A stretch of 38,678 nt of DNA from Streptomyces sp. OR43 (GTDB lineage: Bacteria > Actinomycetota > Actinomycetes > Streptomycetales > Streptomycetaceae), in NCBI RefSeq assembly GCF_008042275.1, contig NZ_RDBK01000022.1, positions 25,888-64,565 of the forward strand, in the 5' to 3' direction. Under the pieces are notes generated by a model. That model ran no database searches, was not told the DNA's origin, and saw only the letters and a list, made by a program, of their open reading frames with translations. This document shows, one piece after another, positions 23,277-31,643 of this stretch. The stretch's first letter is position 1; every line of letters begins with the position of its first letter. Position numbers and translations under genes: made by a program.

Positions 23277-23720
23277 CCTCGCGCATCTCGCGGTGCCGTG
23301 CGGGCGGAACGCATGTGCCGGGCCCGCGCGGATTCGGCACGGGGGCGGTTCCGCCTCGCCCGACCAGTGATGCGCGAGCCCCTGGCCGCACGAAACGGCG
23401 GGGTGTGCGGGTATGTGCCGGCTCGGGTGGCCGGGGTCGGCCCCCGCCCGTGGCCGGGAAACTGCGCAGTAAGTGCTAAGCCGTTCACCTGAATTAGTGA
23501 CCTGCGGACGAGGAAAAAATCTCTTACGGAGAATCTTGACCAGCAGGATTGTGCTCAAAGTTTCCCGCAAGTAACGTCCCGGCCTGTCACAGAACGTGTG
23601 TGGCTGAACAGGGCACGGCCCTCACGCAACACGGTTCATCCCGCACTTCCTGCCTCGGCGCAGGATTCCCGGTGCGTCCCCACAACAGTGCATCCGCATT
23701 GTCGAATCGGAGGAACTACT

Positions 23721-24353
23721 GTGCACAACTCCCTCAGAAGGCTCGTGGTCGCGACAGGCGCCACCGTCGGTGCTGTCGTTCTCGCCGCCCCCGCGGCAAC
23801 GGCCGGCGCCACGGCCGTGTGGACTGTCGGTCCCTCGTCGCCCGAGACATTCTCGGCCACCGCCACCAGCGCGGTGCTCACCCTCAACAGCATCCCGATG
23901 ACCTGTTCGGGGTCCGCTGCCTCCGGCACGCTGACCTCGGCGAGCGGCACGACGAACGTCCAGGTGGGCACCATCGCCCCGCTGACGTTCAGCGGCTGCA
24001 CCAGCCCGTTCGGCACCGTGACGCCGACCACCAACACCTCGCCGGCGTGGCGCCTGGTGGCCAACACCTACAGCGGTGGGGTCACCAGCGGCTACATCGA
24101 CGGTGTCCAGGCCACCATCAAGGTGCTCACCTGCACCTTCACGGTGACGGGCCGGGTCGCGGCGACCTACACCAACTCCACCGGCAAGCTGGCGGTCTCG
24201 AACAACGCCACCTACAAGCTGTCCGTCGCGACGATCAGCGCCAGCGGCTGCAGCGGTATCGCCAAGGTCGGTGACGTCCCGACGTTCACCTCCTCCTACG
24301 GGGCGGTCACCCCGGCCGGCGGCACGACCAAGCCGACCATCGTCTACAGCTGA
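23721..24353 (+). CDS. Exported protein of unknown function, first of three
   Basis: 210 residues from GTG 23721, with CGGAGGAAC upstream. The signal peptide VHNSLRRLVVATGATVGAVV continues to a likely Ala-x-Ala site near residue 28. The mature protein is rich in Thr, Ser, Gly and Val, predicted all-beta, with cysteines in MTCSG, FSGC, LTCTF and ASGC that could form two disulfides. No enzyme motif is seen. It is followed by a strong palindrome and then two more exported-protein genes upstream of the mce operon. An extracellular or wall-associated role is inferred. Confidence 0.8.
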   Translation: MHNSLRRLVVATGATVGAVVLAAPAATAGATAVWTVGPSSPETFSATATSAVLTLNSIPMTCSGSAASGTLTSASGTTNVQVGTIAPLTFSGCTSPFGTVTPTTNTSPAWRLVANTYSGGVTSGYIDGVQATIKVLTCTFTVTGRVAATYTNSTGKLAVSNNATYKLSVATISASGCSGIAKVGDVPTFTSSYGAVTPAGGTTKPTIVYS

Positions 24354-24386
24354 TCCGGCCACCGCACGATCCGGCCGGAACGGGTC

Positions 24387-24414
24387 CGCGCGGCGGGGAG
24401 CTCCCCGCCGCGCG
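24387..24414. terminator. 28-base perfect palindrome
   Basis: The two 14-base arms (24387-24400 and 24401-24414) are fully complementary with no spacer; the centre reads GGGGAGCTCCCC. It lies 34 bases after the first exported-protein gene and 38 bases before the second. In RNA it forms a very stable hairpin and should stop or weaken read-through. Confidence 0.7.
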
Positions 24415-24451
24415 AGCCGCCGCCCGGTCCGTCCGAAGGGAGACACCGTCA

Positions 24452-26002
24452 GTGATGCCCCTCCTCGCGCCGGGAGTCCGGCGCCGAACCACGGCACGCG
24501 GCGCCGTCGTGGCGACCGCGGTGCTTCTGGGCGGGATGCTGCCCGGAGCCCAGGCGACGGCCGGGGATCACGAGATCGACGCCCACCTCGTGTACACCTG
24601 CGACTTCGCCTCGGGCAAGCAGCAGGTCCAGGTGGGTGTCACCGCGACGGTGCCCGACTCCGCCAAGGCCGGCGAGAGGATCACTCCCACCGACGTCGTG
24701 ACGGAAGTGACCCTTCCGGACGCCGTGGTCAGGGAACTGGCCGGGGCGGGCGCGGTCACGCTGAGCGCCGAGACCCGGCTCACCACCCGGGTCGGGCAGC
24801 AGGGCCACCGTACGGAGACCGAGTGGCTCGGCACGACCGGCACCGCTGTGCCGGTTCCCGCCTCGGGGCCGCTGACCCTGAGTTCGGCCGGAGAGGTCCC
24901 CTTCGTCCGGCCTCTGGCAGCGGGCGACCTCACGTTCGACGCCCTCGGGCTCGTGGGTGTGCTGACGCCCAGAAAGGCCGACGGAACCGCGGTGGAACCT
25001 GCGGCCACGGCGGCCGGCGGAACCGCCGTCGAACCGGCCGCCACGCCACTCGCCTGCACCCCCGGGGCCGACCAGCCGACCGGTCTGGGAAAGGTGCGGA
25101 TCACGGGCGGGGAAACAGAGATCACACCGGAGCCCACCTGGCCCGGTGACACCGGGAGCGGGAAGGCCGAGGCCAGGCCGAAGGACCTTGCCGCGCCCGA
25201 GGCCGGCGCACGCAAGGAGCCGTCGGCCGCGGCCGAAGCGGCGCCTCCCTGCGTGGGTGACCCGAACGACGGGCTCAACATGGTCGCCTACGTCACCGGC
25301 TACGCCGACGTGACGAAACTCAGGAGCGCGACCAAGTTCCCGCTGGCCTGCGCGCAGATCACCCAGGGGGAGACCCGTCCCGACTTCTCCGAGCCCGGCT
25401 TCCTCCACATGTACCAGGACTCCGCGGTGGTACTGGACTACCAGGGCAAGGCACAGCTCCCGCCGGCCTCGGGGACGTTCCTGACCTTCGGCTTCATGCC
25501 GACCACGGCAGTCATGGAGATGACCCAGATACCGCCGAAGGCCGGGCCCGACGGCATCCTCGTCCCCAACATCAAGTCCGACATCGCGATCAACCTCTCG
25601 GACAACTCCAGCAAGAACATCACGGTCATCACGATGGACTTCATGCTGCGGCTGCGTGATGTCGAGGTCAACGGCGTACCGATGGACGTCGGGAACTCGT
25701 GCCGTACGAGCAAGCCCTTCCGGCTGACGCTGGAGGGGCGGATGACCATGACGCCGGAGGGTGTCATCGACGGGTACACCCTGGTCAGCGGTGGTGTGCT
25801 GACCGGTTCGGTCACCATCCCGTCGTTCAGCGGATGCGGTACCGCCGGTGAGGACCTCGACAGTCTGTTCACGGCGTCCATCTCCGGCGAGTCCGGCTAC
25901 GTCAAGCAGACCCAGGGAGCCCCGTGCGCGACCGTGAGCGCCGACCCCGTGTACTGCACGCCCGAGGGGCAACCGGTCAGCGTACCCGTCGCGGAGCGCT
26001 GA
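24452..26002 (+). CDS. Exported multi-domain protein, DUF6801-like N-terminus
   Basis: 516 residues. GTG 24452 was preferred to ATG 24455 because GAAGGGAG is then 9 bases away. The Sec signal has a basic start, a hydrophobic core GAVVATAVLLGGMLPG and an AQA cleavage site near residue 35. A beta-rich domain at about 40-165 (YTCDFASGKQQVQVGV, TRVGQQGHRTETEW) resembles DUF6801. A linker with the repeat GTAVEPAAT (178-186 and 190-198) and an Ala/Pro/Glu-rich stretch follow. A second cysteine-containing beta-rich domain spans about 265-516. No catalytic motif is recognised. It lies between two other exported-protein genes next to mce. Confidence 0.78.
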   Translation: MMPLLAPGVRRRTTARGAVVATAVLLGGMLPGAQATAGDHEIDAHLVYTCDFASGKQQVQVGVTATVPDSAKAGERITPTDVVTEVTLPDAVVRELAGAGAVTLSAETRLTTRVGQQGHRTETEWLGTTGTAVPVPASGPLTLSSAGEVPFVRPLAAGDLTFDALGLVGVLTPRKADGTAVEPAATAAGGTAVEPAATPLACTPGADQPTGLGKVRITGGETEITPEPTWPGDTGSGKAEARPKDLAAPEAGARKEPSAAAEAAPPCVGDPNDGLNMVAYVTGYADVTKLRSATKFPLACAQITQGETRPDFSEPGFLHMYQDSAVVLDYQGKAQLPPASGTFLTFGFMPTTAVMEMTQIPPKAGPDGILVPNIKSDIAINLSDNSSKNITVITMDFMLRLRDVEVNGVPMDVGNSCRTSKPFRLTLEGRMTMTPEGVIDGYTLVSGGVLTGSVTIPSFSGCGTAGEDLDSLFTASISGESGYVKQTQGAPCATVSADPVYCTPEGQPVSVPVAER

Positions 26003-26079
26003 ACCGGATCGCCCCAGCAGGTCCCCTATCGCACCGCGTCCGGCATTCCACACTGATGCGCGAAACGAATCGAGGAACA

Positions 26080-27030
26080 ATGAGACCTGTCCAGAAGAGC
26101 TGGCGAACCGGCCTCCTCGCGGCCGCGGCCACCGCGGCACTGGTCGTACCGGTGATCGCCTCGCCCGCCGGTGCGGCAGCGGCGGTACCTCAGCTCAACG
26201 GGAACTGGGCGCCGTTCAACCGGTGTCCGGTGGACGATCCCGCCATGCTGGCCACGGACGGCGACTCCGAGATCGCCCTGTGCGTGGCCTCGACGTCCCC
26301 GAGCGGCACGATCAAGCTCGGCAACACCACCGCGACGACCGGGGCGACCAATCTCCAGTTCGGGGTGGTCCAGCACCCGGCCGAGGGCACCTACAGCGTC
26401 GTGCCGCCGGCCGCCGGGTCCATCATCAGTGACCGGACCACCATTCCCGGCGGTCTGATCGGGCTGATGTGTCCGAGCGACATCCCGTTCGTGACGTCCA
26501 TCTGCAACCAGATCACCAACGGCACGCTGAACAAGGTCACGGCCACGGTCGAGTCGGCGGGAGCGCCGAAGGACTTCGACCTGGTGGCGGGACTCAGTTC
26601 CGGACCGATCGTCTCCCTGCCGATCAGGATCCACCTGGAGAACCCGTTCCTCGGCTCGGGCTGCTACCTCGGCTCGTCCTCCAACCCGATCGTGCTGCAC
26701 CCGGGCAACCTCAGTCAGCCGGAGCTCGGCGTGACGCTGTTCGACCCCAACGGGGCGACCAACCCGGAGGGTTCGCTGATCCAGTTCGCCCTGACCGGCG
26801 CTTCCCAGGGTGACAGCACCTTCTCCGTACCCAAGTCCAGCGGCTGTGGGCTGGCAGGCCTCCTCAACGGCGTGCTCGACCTCAAGACCGGGCTGCCCGC
26901 GGGGTCCGGAAAGAACAACCTGGTACTGAACAACGCCTCGACGTACACCGTCGGCCTGACCGCGCCCGGCGCCGTCGTCCCCGACGCCGGAAAGATTCTT
27001 TCCGACAACTGGCATTCCGCTGTGAAGTAG
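26080..27030 (+). CDS. Exported protein of unknown function, third of three
   Basis: 316 residues from ATG 26080 with GAGGAAC upstream. The signal peptide has a basic start (RPVQKSWR), a hydrophobic core and a likely site near GAAA, residues 31-34. The mature part holds cysteines in NRCPVDD, ALCVAS, LMCPSD, SICNQ, SGCYLG and SSGCGL. It is rich in Gly, Ser, Thr and Pro and predicted mainly beta. No membrane anchor or sorting signal is present, so it is probably free or loosely bound outside the membrane. It is the last gene before a strong terminator and the mce operon. No function is claimed. Confidence 0.8.
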   Translation: MRPVQKSWRTGLLAAAATAALVVPVIASPAGAAAAVPQLNGNWAPFNRCPVDDPAMLATDGDSEIALCVASTSPSGTIKLGNTTATTGATNLQFGVVQHPAEGTYSVVPPAAGSIISDRTTIPGGLIGLMCPSDIPFVTSICNQITNGTLNKVTATVESAGAPKDFDLVAGLSSGPIVSLPIRIHLENPFLGSGCYLGSSSNPIVLHPGNLSQPELGVTLFDPNGATNPEGSLIQFALTGASQGDSTFSVPKSSGCGLAGLLNGVLDLKTGLPAGSGKNNLVLNNASTYTVGLTAPGAVVPDAGKILSDNWHSAVK

Positions 27031-27100
27031 CCCATTCCCTTCCGGGCCGGCCGAAGCGGATTTGTCACTTCGTGCGTGCCCCATGCCGTCCCGTGTTCGC

Positions 27101-27137
27101 GCCCGCCCCGGTCAGGTCACTCCTGGCCGGGGCGGGC
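27101..27137 (+). terminator. Strong terminator after exported-protein genes
   Basis: GCCCGCCCCGG (27101-27111) pairs with CCGGGGCGGGC (27127-27137). Inside, a T.G pair and CAGG/CCTG extend the stem to about 16 bp with a 5-base loop TCACT. It lies 70 bases after the third exported-protein gene and separates this unit from the mce operon. Confidence 0.82.
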
Positions 27138-27640
27138 TGCGTCCTGCCCAGGGACGGCGAAGGTCTTCCGGTCGGCGCGGCAGGCCCTCCGGAAACAACT
27201 CACATCCGGACAGGTTTCGAAAGCCGGTTACTCACTGCGGGACAAGAAATCAGCACCCGGAGATACCGGTCGAGAAAGTTCATGAACCAGTATTGCGAAC
27301 TCAGGTTACCGGGCCGTAGCGTCCGCACTGAGGGGGGCGACAGCCGTCTTGTCCGAAAGGCGTGGGACCCGGGCTCCTGGCAGCCCCGGGCCCCCGGTCC
27401 GAACACCGGGGTCATGTGCGCAGATTCTGACAAGCCCACCGGGTGGGATTGTCAATCAGTGACAAGTGGCCCCAGCTGAGCCATCGATTCACCGATTTCC
27501 GCTGCTCAACGGCTTGTCCTGGCGGTTTCGGCGGACATAACGTGCGCCTCCTGATGCATGTGTGACGAGCTGCCATTGGATTTCTCAGAGCCGGAGTGCT
27601 GACTGATGACTTCGTTCACCGACACGTCGAGGGAGGGCCG
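27138..27640 (+). promoter_or_regulatory. Upstream region of mce operon
   Basis: 503 bases without a gene. It contains the palindrome GTTCATGAAC (27278-27287), a hairpin CCCCGGT-CCGAAC-ACCGGGG (27392-27411), and overlapping inverted repeats at 27428-27465. A weak promoter candidate is TTGTCC (27514-27519) and CATAAC (27536-27541), spaced 16 bases. The ribosome site of the ATPase gene is GGGAGGG at 27631-27637. Confidence 0.5.
27428..27465. repeat. Overlapping inverted repeats with TTGTCA/TGACAA arms
   Basis: TGACAA (27428-27433) can pair with TTGTCA (27449-27454), with CCCACC/GGTGGG inside. The same TTGTCA can instead pair with TGACAA at 27460-27465 as TTGTCAATCAGTGACAA. The two hairpins exclude each other. 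Either a DNA operator with three half-sites or a switching RNA structure is possible. Confidence 0.5.
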
Positions 27641-28639
27641 ATGGGAATCGAAGTAGTCGTGGAAGGCCTGACGAAATCCTTCGGAAAGCAGAACATCTGG
27701 CAGGACGTCAGCCTCACTCTCCCGGCCGGCGAGGTGAGCGTCATGCTCGGCCCGTCGGGAACGGGAAAGACTGTCTTCCTTAAATCCATCATCGGTCTGC
27801 TCAAGCCCGAACAGGGCCGCGTCCTCGTCAATGGCGTCGACATGGTGAACGGTTCCGAGCGGGACATCATGGAAGCCCGCAAGCTATTCGGTCTCATGTT
27901 CCAGGACGGTGCGCTCTTCGGCTCGATGTCGCTCTTCGACAACATCGCGTTCCCGCTCCGGGAGCACACCCGTAAGAAGGAATCCGAGATCCGCCGCATC
28001 GTGATGGAGCGGATCGACGTCGTGGGTCTGCTGGGCGCCGAGGACAAACTGCCCGGTGAGATCTCGGGAGGTATGCGCAAGCGCGCCGGCCTGGCCCGGG
28101 CGCTCGTCCTGGACCCGCAGATCATCCTGTGCGACGAGCCCGACTCGGGACTCGACCCGGTCCGCACCGCGTTCATCTCGCAGCTGCTCGTCGACCTGAA
28201 CGCCCAGATCGACGCGACGATGCTCATCGTCACCCACAACCTGGACATCGCCTCCACCGTGCCGGACAACATGGGGATGCTGTTCTGCCGCAACCTCGTC
28301 ACCTTCGGGCCGCGCGAGGTGCTCCTCACCAGCGATCTGCCCGTGGTCAACCAGTTCCTGGCCGGGCGTTGCGAAGGCCCCATCGGCATGTCCGAGGAGA
28401 AGGACGCCGCGACCCTCGCCGCCGAGGAGCTGAACGGCTACGGGCAGGGCATCAGTTCGGCCAACGCCCCGCGCACCGTCGTCCCGCAGCTGGAGCCCTC
28501 GCCGGGCCTCCCGGTGCGCCAGGGCGCCCTGCGCCGCAGGGAGCGGGTCATGTCGATGCTGGGGCAGCTGCCGGAGGCGGCCCGCACCGCCATCCTCAAC
28601 AGCTACAGCCCGGCAGCCGCGGGCGGTGGGCGCCCATGA
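27641..28639 (+). CDS. mkl: Mce/Mla-type ABC transporter ATPase (Mkl/MceG-like)
   Basis: 332 residues, ATG 27641 with GGGAGGG upstream. Walker A is GPSGTGKT (37-44), the signature is ISGGMRKRAGLARAL (Gly143-Gly144), and Walker B is IILCDEPDSGLDPVRT (Asp165, Glu166). The SGGM signature and DSGLDPVRT are typical of MlaF/Mkl ATPases. A C-terminal tail of about 80 residues ends with RERVMSMLGQLPEAARTAIL, as in mycobacterial Mkl. It powers lipid transport with the two YrbE permeases. In mycobacteria the ATPase gene is unlinked to mce operons; here it is the first gene and overlaps the next by 4 bases. Confidence 0.93.
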   Translation: MGIEVVVEGLTKSFGKQNIWQDVSLTLPAGEVSVMLGPSGTGKTVFLKSIIGLLKPEQGRVLVNGVDMVNGSERDIMEARKLFGLMFQDGALFGSMSLFDNIAFPLREHTRKKESEIRRIVMERIDVVGLLGAEDKLPGEISGGMRKRAGLARALVLDPQIILCDEPDSGLDPVRTAFISQLLVDLNAQIDATMLIVTHNLDIASTVPDNMGMLFCRNLVTFGPREVLLTSDLPVVNQFLAGRCEGPIGMSEEKDAATLAAEELNGYGQGISSANAPRTVVPQLEPSPGLPVRQGALRRRERVMSMLGQLPEAARTAILNSYSPAAAGGGRP

Positions 28640-29502
28640 CGGCCCCCATGCCGGTGATACCCCCGGGGCCGCCGGGGGACCGGCCCCCGGCGGCGGCGCC
28701 GCTCCCGAAGAAGGCGGTCGAGGCCCCGCGCCCCAGCAAGGCCCTCGCCCCCCTGCGTGAGACCGGCCGGCTGTTCGCGCTCGCCGGGACCGTGTGCCGG
28801 GAGACCTTCCGACGGCCCTTCCAGCTACGGGAGTTCATCGAGCAGTTCTGGTTCGTCGCCAGTGTCACGATCCTGCCCGCCGCCCTCGTCTCCATCCCGT
28901 TCGGCGCGGTCATCGCCCTCCAGGTCGGCTCGCTGACCCAGCAGCTCGGCGCCCAGTCCTTCACCGGCGGCGCCAGCGTCCTCGCCGTCATCCAGCAGGC
29001 CAGCCCGATCATCGTGGCGCTGCTGGTCTCGGGCGCCGCGGGCTCGGCCATCTGCGCCGACCTCGGATCGCGCAAGATCCGCGAGGAGCTCGACGCGATG
29101 GAGGTCATGGGCGTCTCGCCCGTACAGCGCCTCGTCGTGCCGCGCGTGCTGGCCACCATGCTCGTCGCCGTCCTGCTGAACGGCCTCGTCTCCGTCGTCG
29201 GCACACTCGGCGGCTACTTCTTCAACGTGATCATGCAGGACGGCACCCCGGGCGCCTATCTCTCCAGCTTCTCCGCCCTGGCCCAGCTGCCCGATCTGTA
29301 CGTCAGCGAGGTCAAGGCGCTGATCTTCGGCTTCATCGCCGGCATCGTCGCCGCCTACCGCGGACTGAATCCGCGCGGCGGGCCGAAGGGCGTGGGTGAC
29401 GCGGTCAACCAGTCCGTCGTCATCACCTTCATGCTGCTGTTCTTCGTGAACATGGTCCTTACGGCGATCTACCTCCAGATCGTCCCCGCGAAGGGGAGCT
29501 GA
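28636..29502 (+). CDS. yrbEA: MlaE/YrbE family permease A
   Basis: 288 residues from ATG 28636, overlapping the ATPase stop by 4 bases (ATGA). After a Pro/Ala-rich cytoplasmic leader of about 45 residues there are about five membrane segments, including FVASVTILPAALVSIPFGAVIAL, PIIVALLVSGAAGSAICADLGS and VVITFMLLFFVNMVLTAIYL. IREELDAMEVMGVSPVQRLVVPR is the cytoplasmic coupling loop of the MlaE fold. It forms the inner-membrane channel with the second permease. Confidence 0.93.
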   Translation: MTAPMPVIPPGPPGDRPPAAAPLPKKAVEAPRPSKALAPLRETGRLFALAGTVCRETFRRPFQLREFIEQFWFVASVTILPAALVSIPFGAVIALQVGSLTQQLGAQSFTGGASVLAVIQQASPIIVALLVSGAAGSAICADLGSRKIREELDAMEVMGVSPVQRLVVPRVLATMLVAVLLNGLVSVVGTLGGYFFNVIMQDGTPGAYLSSFSALAQLPDLYVSEVKALIFGFIAGIVAAYRGLNPRGGPKGVGDAVNQSVVITFMLLFFVNMVLTAIYLQIVPAKGS

Positions 29503-29505
29503 CCG

Positions 29506-30309
29506 ATGTCGATGCTCAGCTGGCTCGACCGATCGGGCGACCAACTCACCTTCTACGTAAGGGCGCTGGTCTGGATCCCGCGGACCCTGCGCCGCTACCT
29601 CAAGGAGGTGCAGCGGCTGCTCGCCGAGGTGGCCTTCGGCAGCGGCGGCCTCGGGGTCGTCGGCGGCACCATCGGCGTCATGATCGCGATGACCCTGGCC
29701 ACCGGCACGGTCGTCGGGCTCCAGGGGTACGCGGCCCTCAACCAGATCGGCACCGCCGCCTTCACCGGCTTCATCTCGGCGTACTTCAACACCCGGGAGA
29801 TCGCCCCGCTCGTCGCCGGCCTCGCTCTCTCCGCGACCGTCGGCGCCGGCTTCACCGCGCAGCTCGGCGCCATGCGGATCAACGAGGAGATCGACGGACT
29901 GGAGTCGATGGGCGTGCGCTCCATGCCCTACCTCGTCACCACCCGCATCATCGCCGGGGTCGTCGCGATCATCCCGCTGTACGCGATCGGGCTGCTCTCC
30001 TCGTACGTCGCCTCCCGCTACGTCACCGTCCTGTTCAACGGGCAGTCAGCGGGCACGTACGACCACTACTTCAATCTCTTCCTCTCCCCGCAGGACGTGC
30101 TGCTGTCGGTGCTCAAAGTGCTGATCTTCAGCGTGATGGTGATCCTCGCGCACTGCTACTACGGCTACCACGCCACCGGCGGACCCGCCGGCGTGGGCGT
30201 GGCCGTGGGCCGCTCGGTGCGCAACGCCATCGTGCTGATCAGCGTCACCGACTTCTTCCTCTCGCTCGCCATCTGGGGCGCCACGACAACCGTGAAGGTG
30301 GCCGGCTGA
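29506..30309 (+). CDS. yrbEB: MlaE/YrbE family permease B
   Basis: 267 residues, starting 3 bases after the first permease stop. MlaE-type features: VVGGTIGVMIAMTLATGTVVGLQGY, IAPLVAGLALSATVGAGFTAQLGAMRINEEIDGLESMGVRSMPYLV coupling segment, and C-terminal membrane helices. It lacks the Pro/Ala leader seen in permease A. It is expected to form a heterodimer with permease A beneath the MCE proteins. Confidence 0.93.
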   Translation: MSMLSWLDRSGDQLTFYVRALVWIPRTLRRYLKEVQRLLAEVAFGSGGLGVVGGTIGVMIAMTLATGTVVGLQGYAALNQIGTAAFTGFISAYFNTREIAPLVAGLALSATVGAGFTAQLGAMRINEEIDGLESMGVRSMPYLVTTRIIAGVVAIIPLYAIGLLSSYVASRYVTVLFNGQSAGTYDHYFNLFLSPQDVLLSVLKVLIFSVMVILAHCYYGYHATGGPAGVGVAVGRSVRNAIVLISVTDFFLSLAIWGATTTVKVAG

Positions 30310-31643
30310 TGACATCCCGGACCACAAGAAGCATCAGGAGCACCAGGGCCGCGAGGACCGCCGGCCGCAGAACGGCCGGGGTCGCGTTCTTCCTCGTGCC
30401 CGCCGTCCTCATCTGGGTCTCGGTCTCCGTGTACGAGAAGGACTTCGTCCATGACGCGACCGTCACCGTACAGACGTCGAGCGTGGGCAACGAGATGCAC
30501 GACAACGCGGACGTGAAGCTGCGCGGTGTCGTCATCGGCCAGGTCCGCGACATCGCGGCCGACGGCGAGGGTGCCCGCCTCACCCTGGCGATCAAGCCGG
30601 ACAAGCTCGACCGCATCCCGGCCGACGTCACCGCCCAGATGCTGCCCACCACGCTGTTCGGCGAACGGTTCGTGGCCCTCGTGCCGCCCGCCGTACCGTC
30701 CGCGCAGACACTGCGGGCCGGGGCCGTCATCCCGCAGGACCGCTCCAGCAACGCCCTCGAACTCGAAGAGGTCCTCGACAACGTCCTGCCCCTGCTGACC
30801 GCGGTGAAGCCGGAGAAGCTCTCGGCCACGCTCAACGCGGTCTCACAGGCGCTCCGGGGCCGCGGCGAGAAACTCGGCGACACCCTCGTCACGCTCGACG
30901 CCCACCTGCAGAAGTTCAACCCCCAACTCCCCACGCTCAACGAGGACATCAAGCAACTCGTCAAGGTGAGCGCGCTGTACGCGGACGCCGCCCCCGACGT
31001 CCTGGACGCGCTCACCGACTTCACCACCACCAGCGGAACCGTCGCCGAACAGCAGGCCGAACTCGCCGATCTGTACGGCTCCACCACCGCCTCCGCCCGG
31101 GACCTCACCGCGTTCCTGGAGAAGAACAAGGACAACCTCATCCGGCTCGCGACCTCGGGCAGGCCGACGCTGGAGACCCTCGCCAAGTACTCCTCGGAGT
31201 TCCCCTGCACGCTGCGCACCATCGCCGGGTTCGTGCCGGCCATGGACAAGGCGCTCGGCAAGGGCACCGATCAGCCGGGGCTCCACGTCACGCTCAAGAC
31301 CGTGCCGTCGAAGGGGAAGTACGTGGCGGGCAGGGACACCCCGGTCTACCACGCGACCGGCGGACCGCACTGCTACTCCGTCCCCTATGTCGGCCAGAGC
31401 GTGCCGACCGCCGACGCCCGGACCGCCGCGGACGACACGAGCACCGCGGACCCGGAGACGACCGCCCCCGAAGAGGTACCCGCGGCCGACCCGTCCCTCG
31501 GTATGCCCAACTCCCCGCAGGAGAGCCGGCTCGTCAACGAACTGGTCGCTCCCTCACTGAAAGTCCGGCCGCAGGCCCTGCCCGAGTGGAGCAGCGTGCT
31601 CATCGGTCCGGCCTTCCGCGGTGTGGAGGTGAAGCTCAAGTGA
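30309..31643 (+). CDS. mceA: MCE family protein MceA
   Basis: 444 residues; the ATG shares one base with the preceding stop (TGATG). A basic N-terminus rich in Thr/Arg precedes one membrane helix (AGVAFFLVPAVLIWVSVSVY). The MCE domain covers about 47-125 (VQTSSVGNEMHDNADVKLRGVVIGQV, LFGERFVALVPP). A long helical region follows, then two cysteines (Cys300, Cys355) near the C-terminus. The end is acidic and Thr/Pro-rich. MCE proteins form hexameric tubes that carry lipids between the cell surface and the permease. Confidence 0.93.
   Translation: MTSRTTRSIRSTRAARTAGRRTAGVAFFLVPAVLIWVSVSVYEKDFVHDATVTVQTSSVGNEMHDNADVKLRGVVIGQVRDIAADGEGARLTLAIKPDKLDRIPADVTAQMLPTTLFGERFVALVPPAVPSAQTLRAGAVIPQDRSSNALELEEVLDNVLPLLTAVKPEKLSATLNAVSQALRGRGEKLGDTLVTLDAHLQKFNPQLPTLNEDIKQLVKVSALYADAAPDVLDALTDFTTTSGTVAEQQAELADLYGSTTASARDLTAFLEKNKDNLIRLATSGRPTLETLAKYSSEFPCTLRTIAGFVPAMDKALGKGTDQPGLHVTLKTVPSKGKYVAGRDTPVYHATGGPHCYSVPYVGQSVPTADARTAADDTSTADPETTAPEEVPAADPSLGMPNSPQESRLVNELVAPSLKVRPQALPEWSSVLIGPAFRGVEVKLK

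Larger units (their letters stand above)
22699..23720. other. About 1 kb intergenic region with no convincing gene
   Basis: The first about 250 bases, lower in GC, should hold the leftward promoter of the PucR gene. They contain the repeat ACCAAGT at 22776 and 22798. The middle part (about 22980-23480) is GC-rich but its open frames have arginine/proline/glycine-rich, non-coding-like composition on both strands. A nested hairpin lies at 23235-23276. The last about 250 bases drop in GC and should hold the rightward promoter of the first exported-protein gene; TTGACC at 23535 could be a -35 element. Confidence 0.6.

Noticed and set aside
22946..23488. Long open frames on both strands in the gene-empty region
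   Set aside because: Products are Arg/Pro/Ala/Gly-rich with no recognisable pattern and no good start signals; open frames are common by chance at this GC content.
23598..23720. Upstream extension of the first exported protein
   Set aside because: The GTG at 23721 has a clear CGGAGGAAC site and gives a proper signal peptide at the N-terminus; the extension would bury it.
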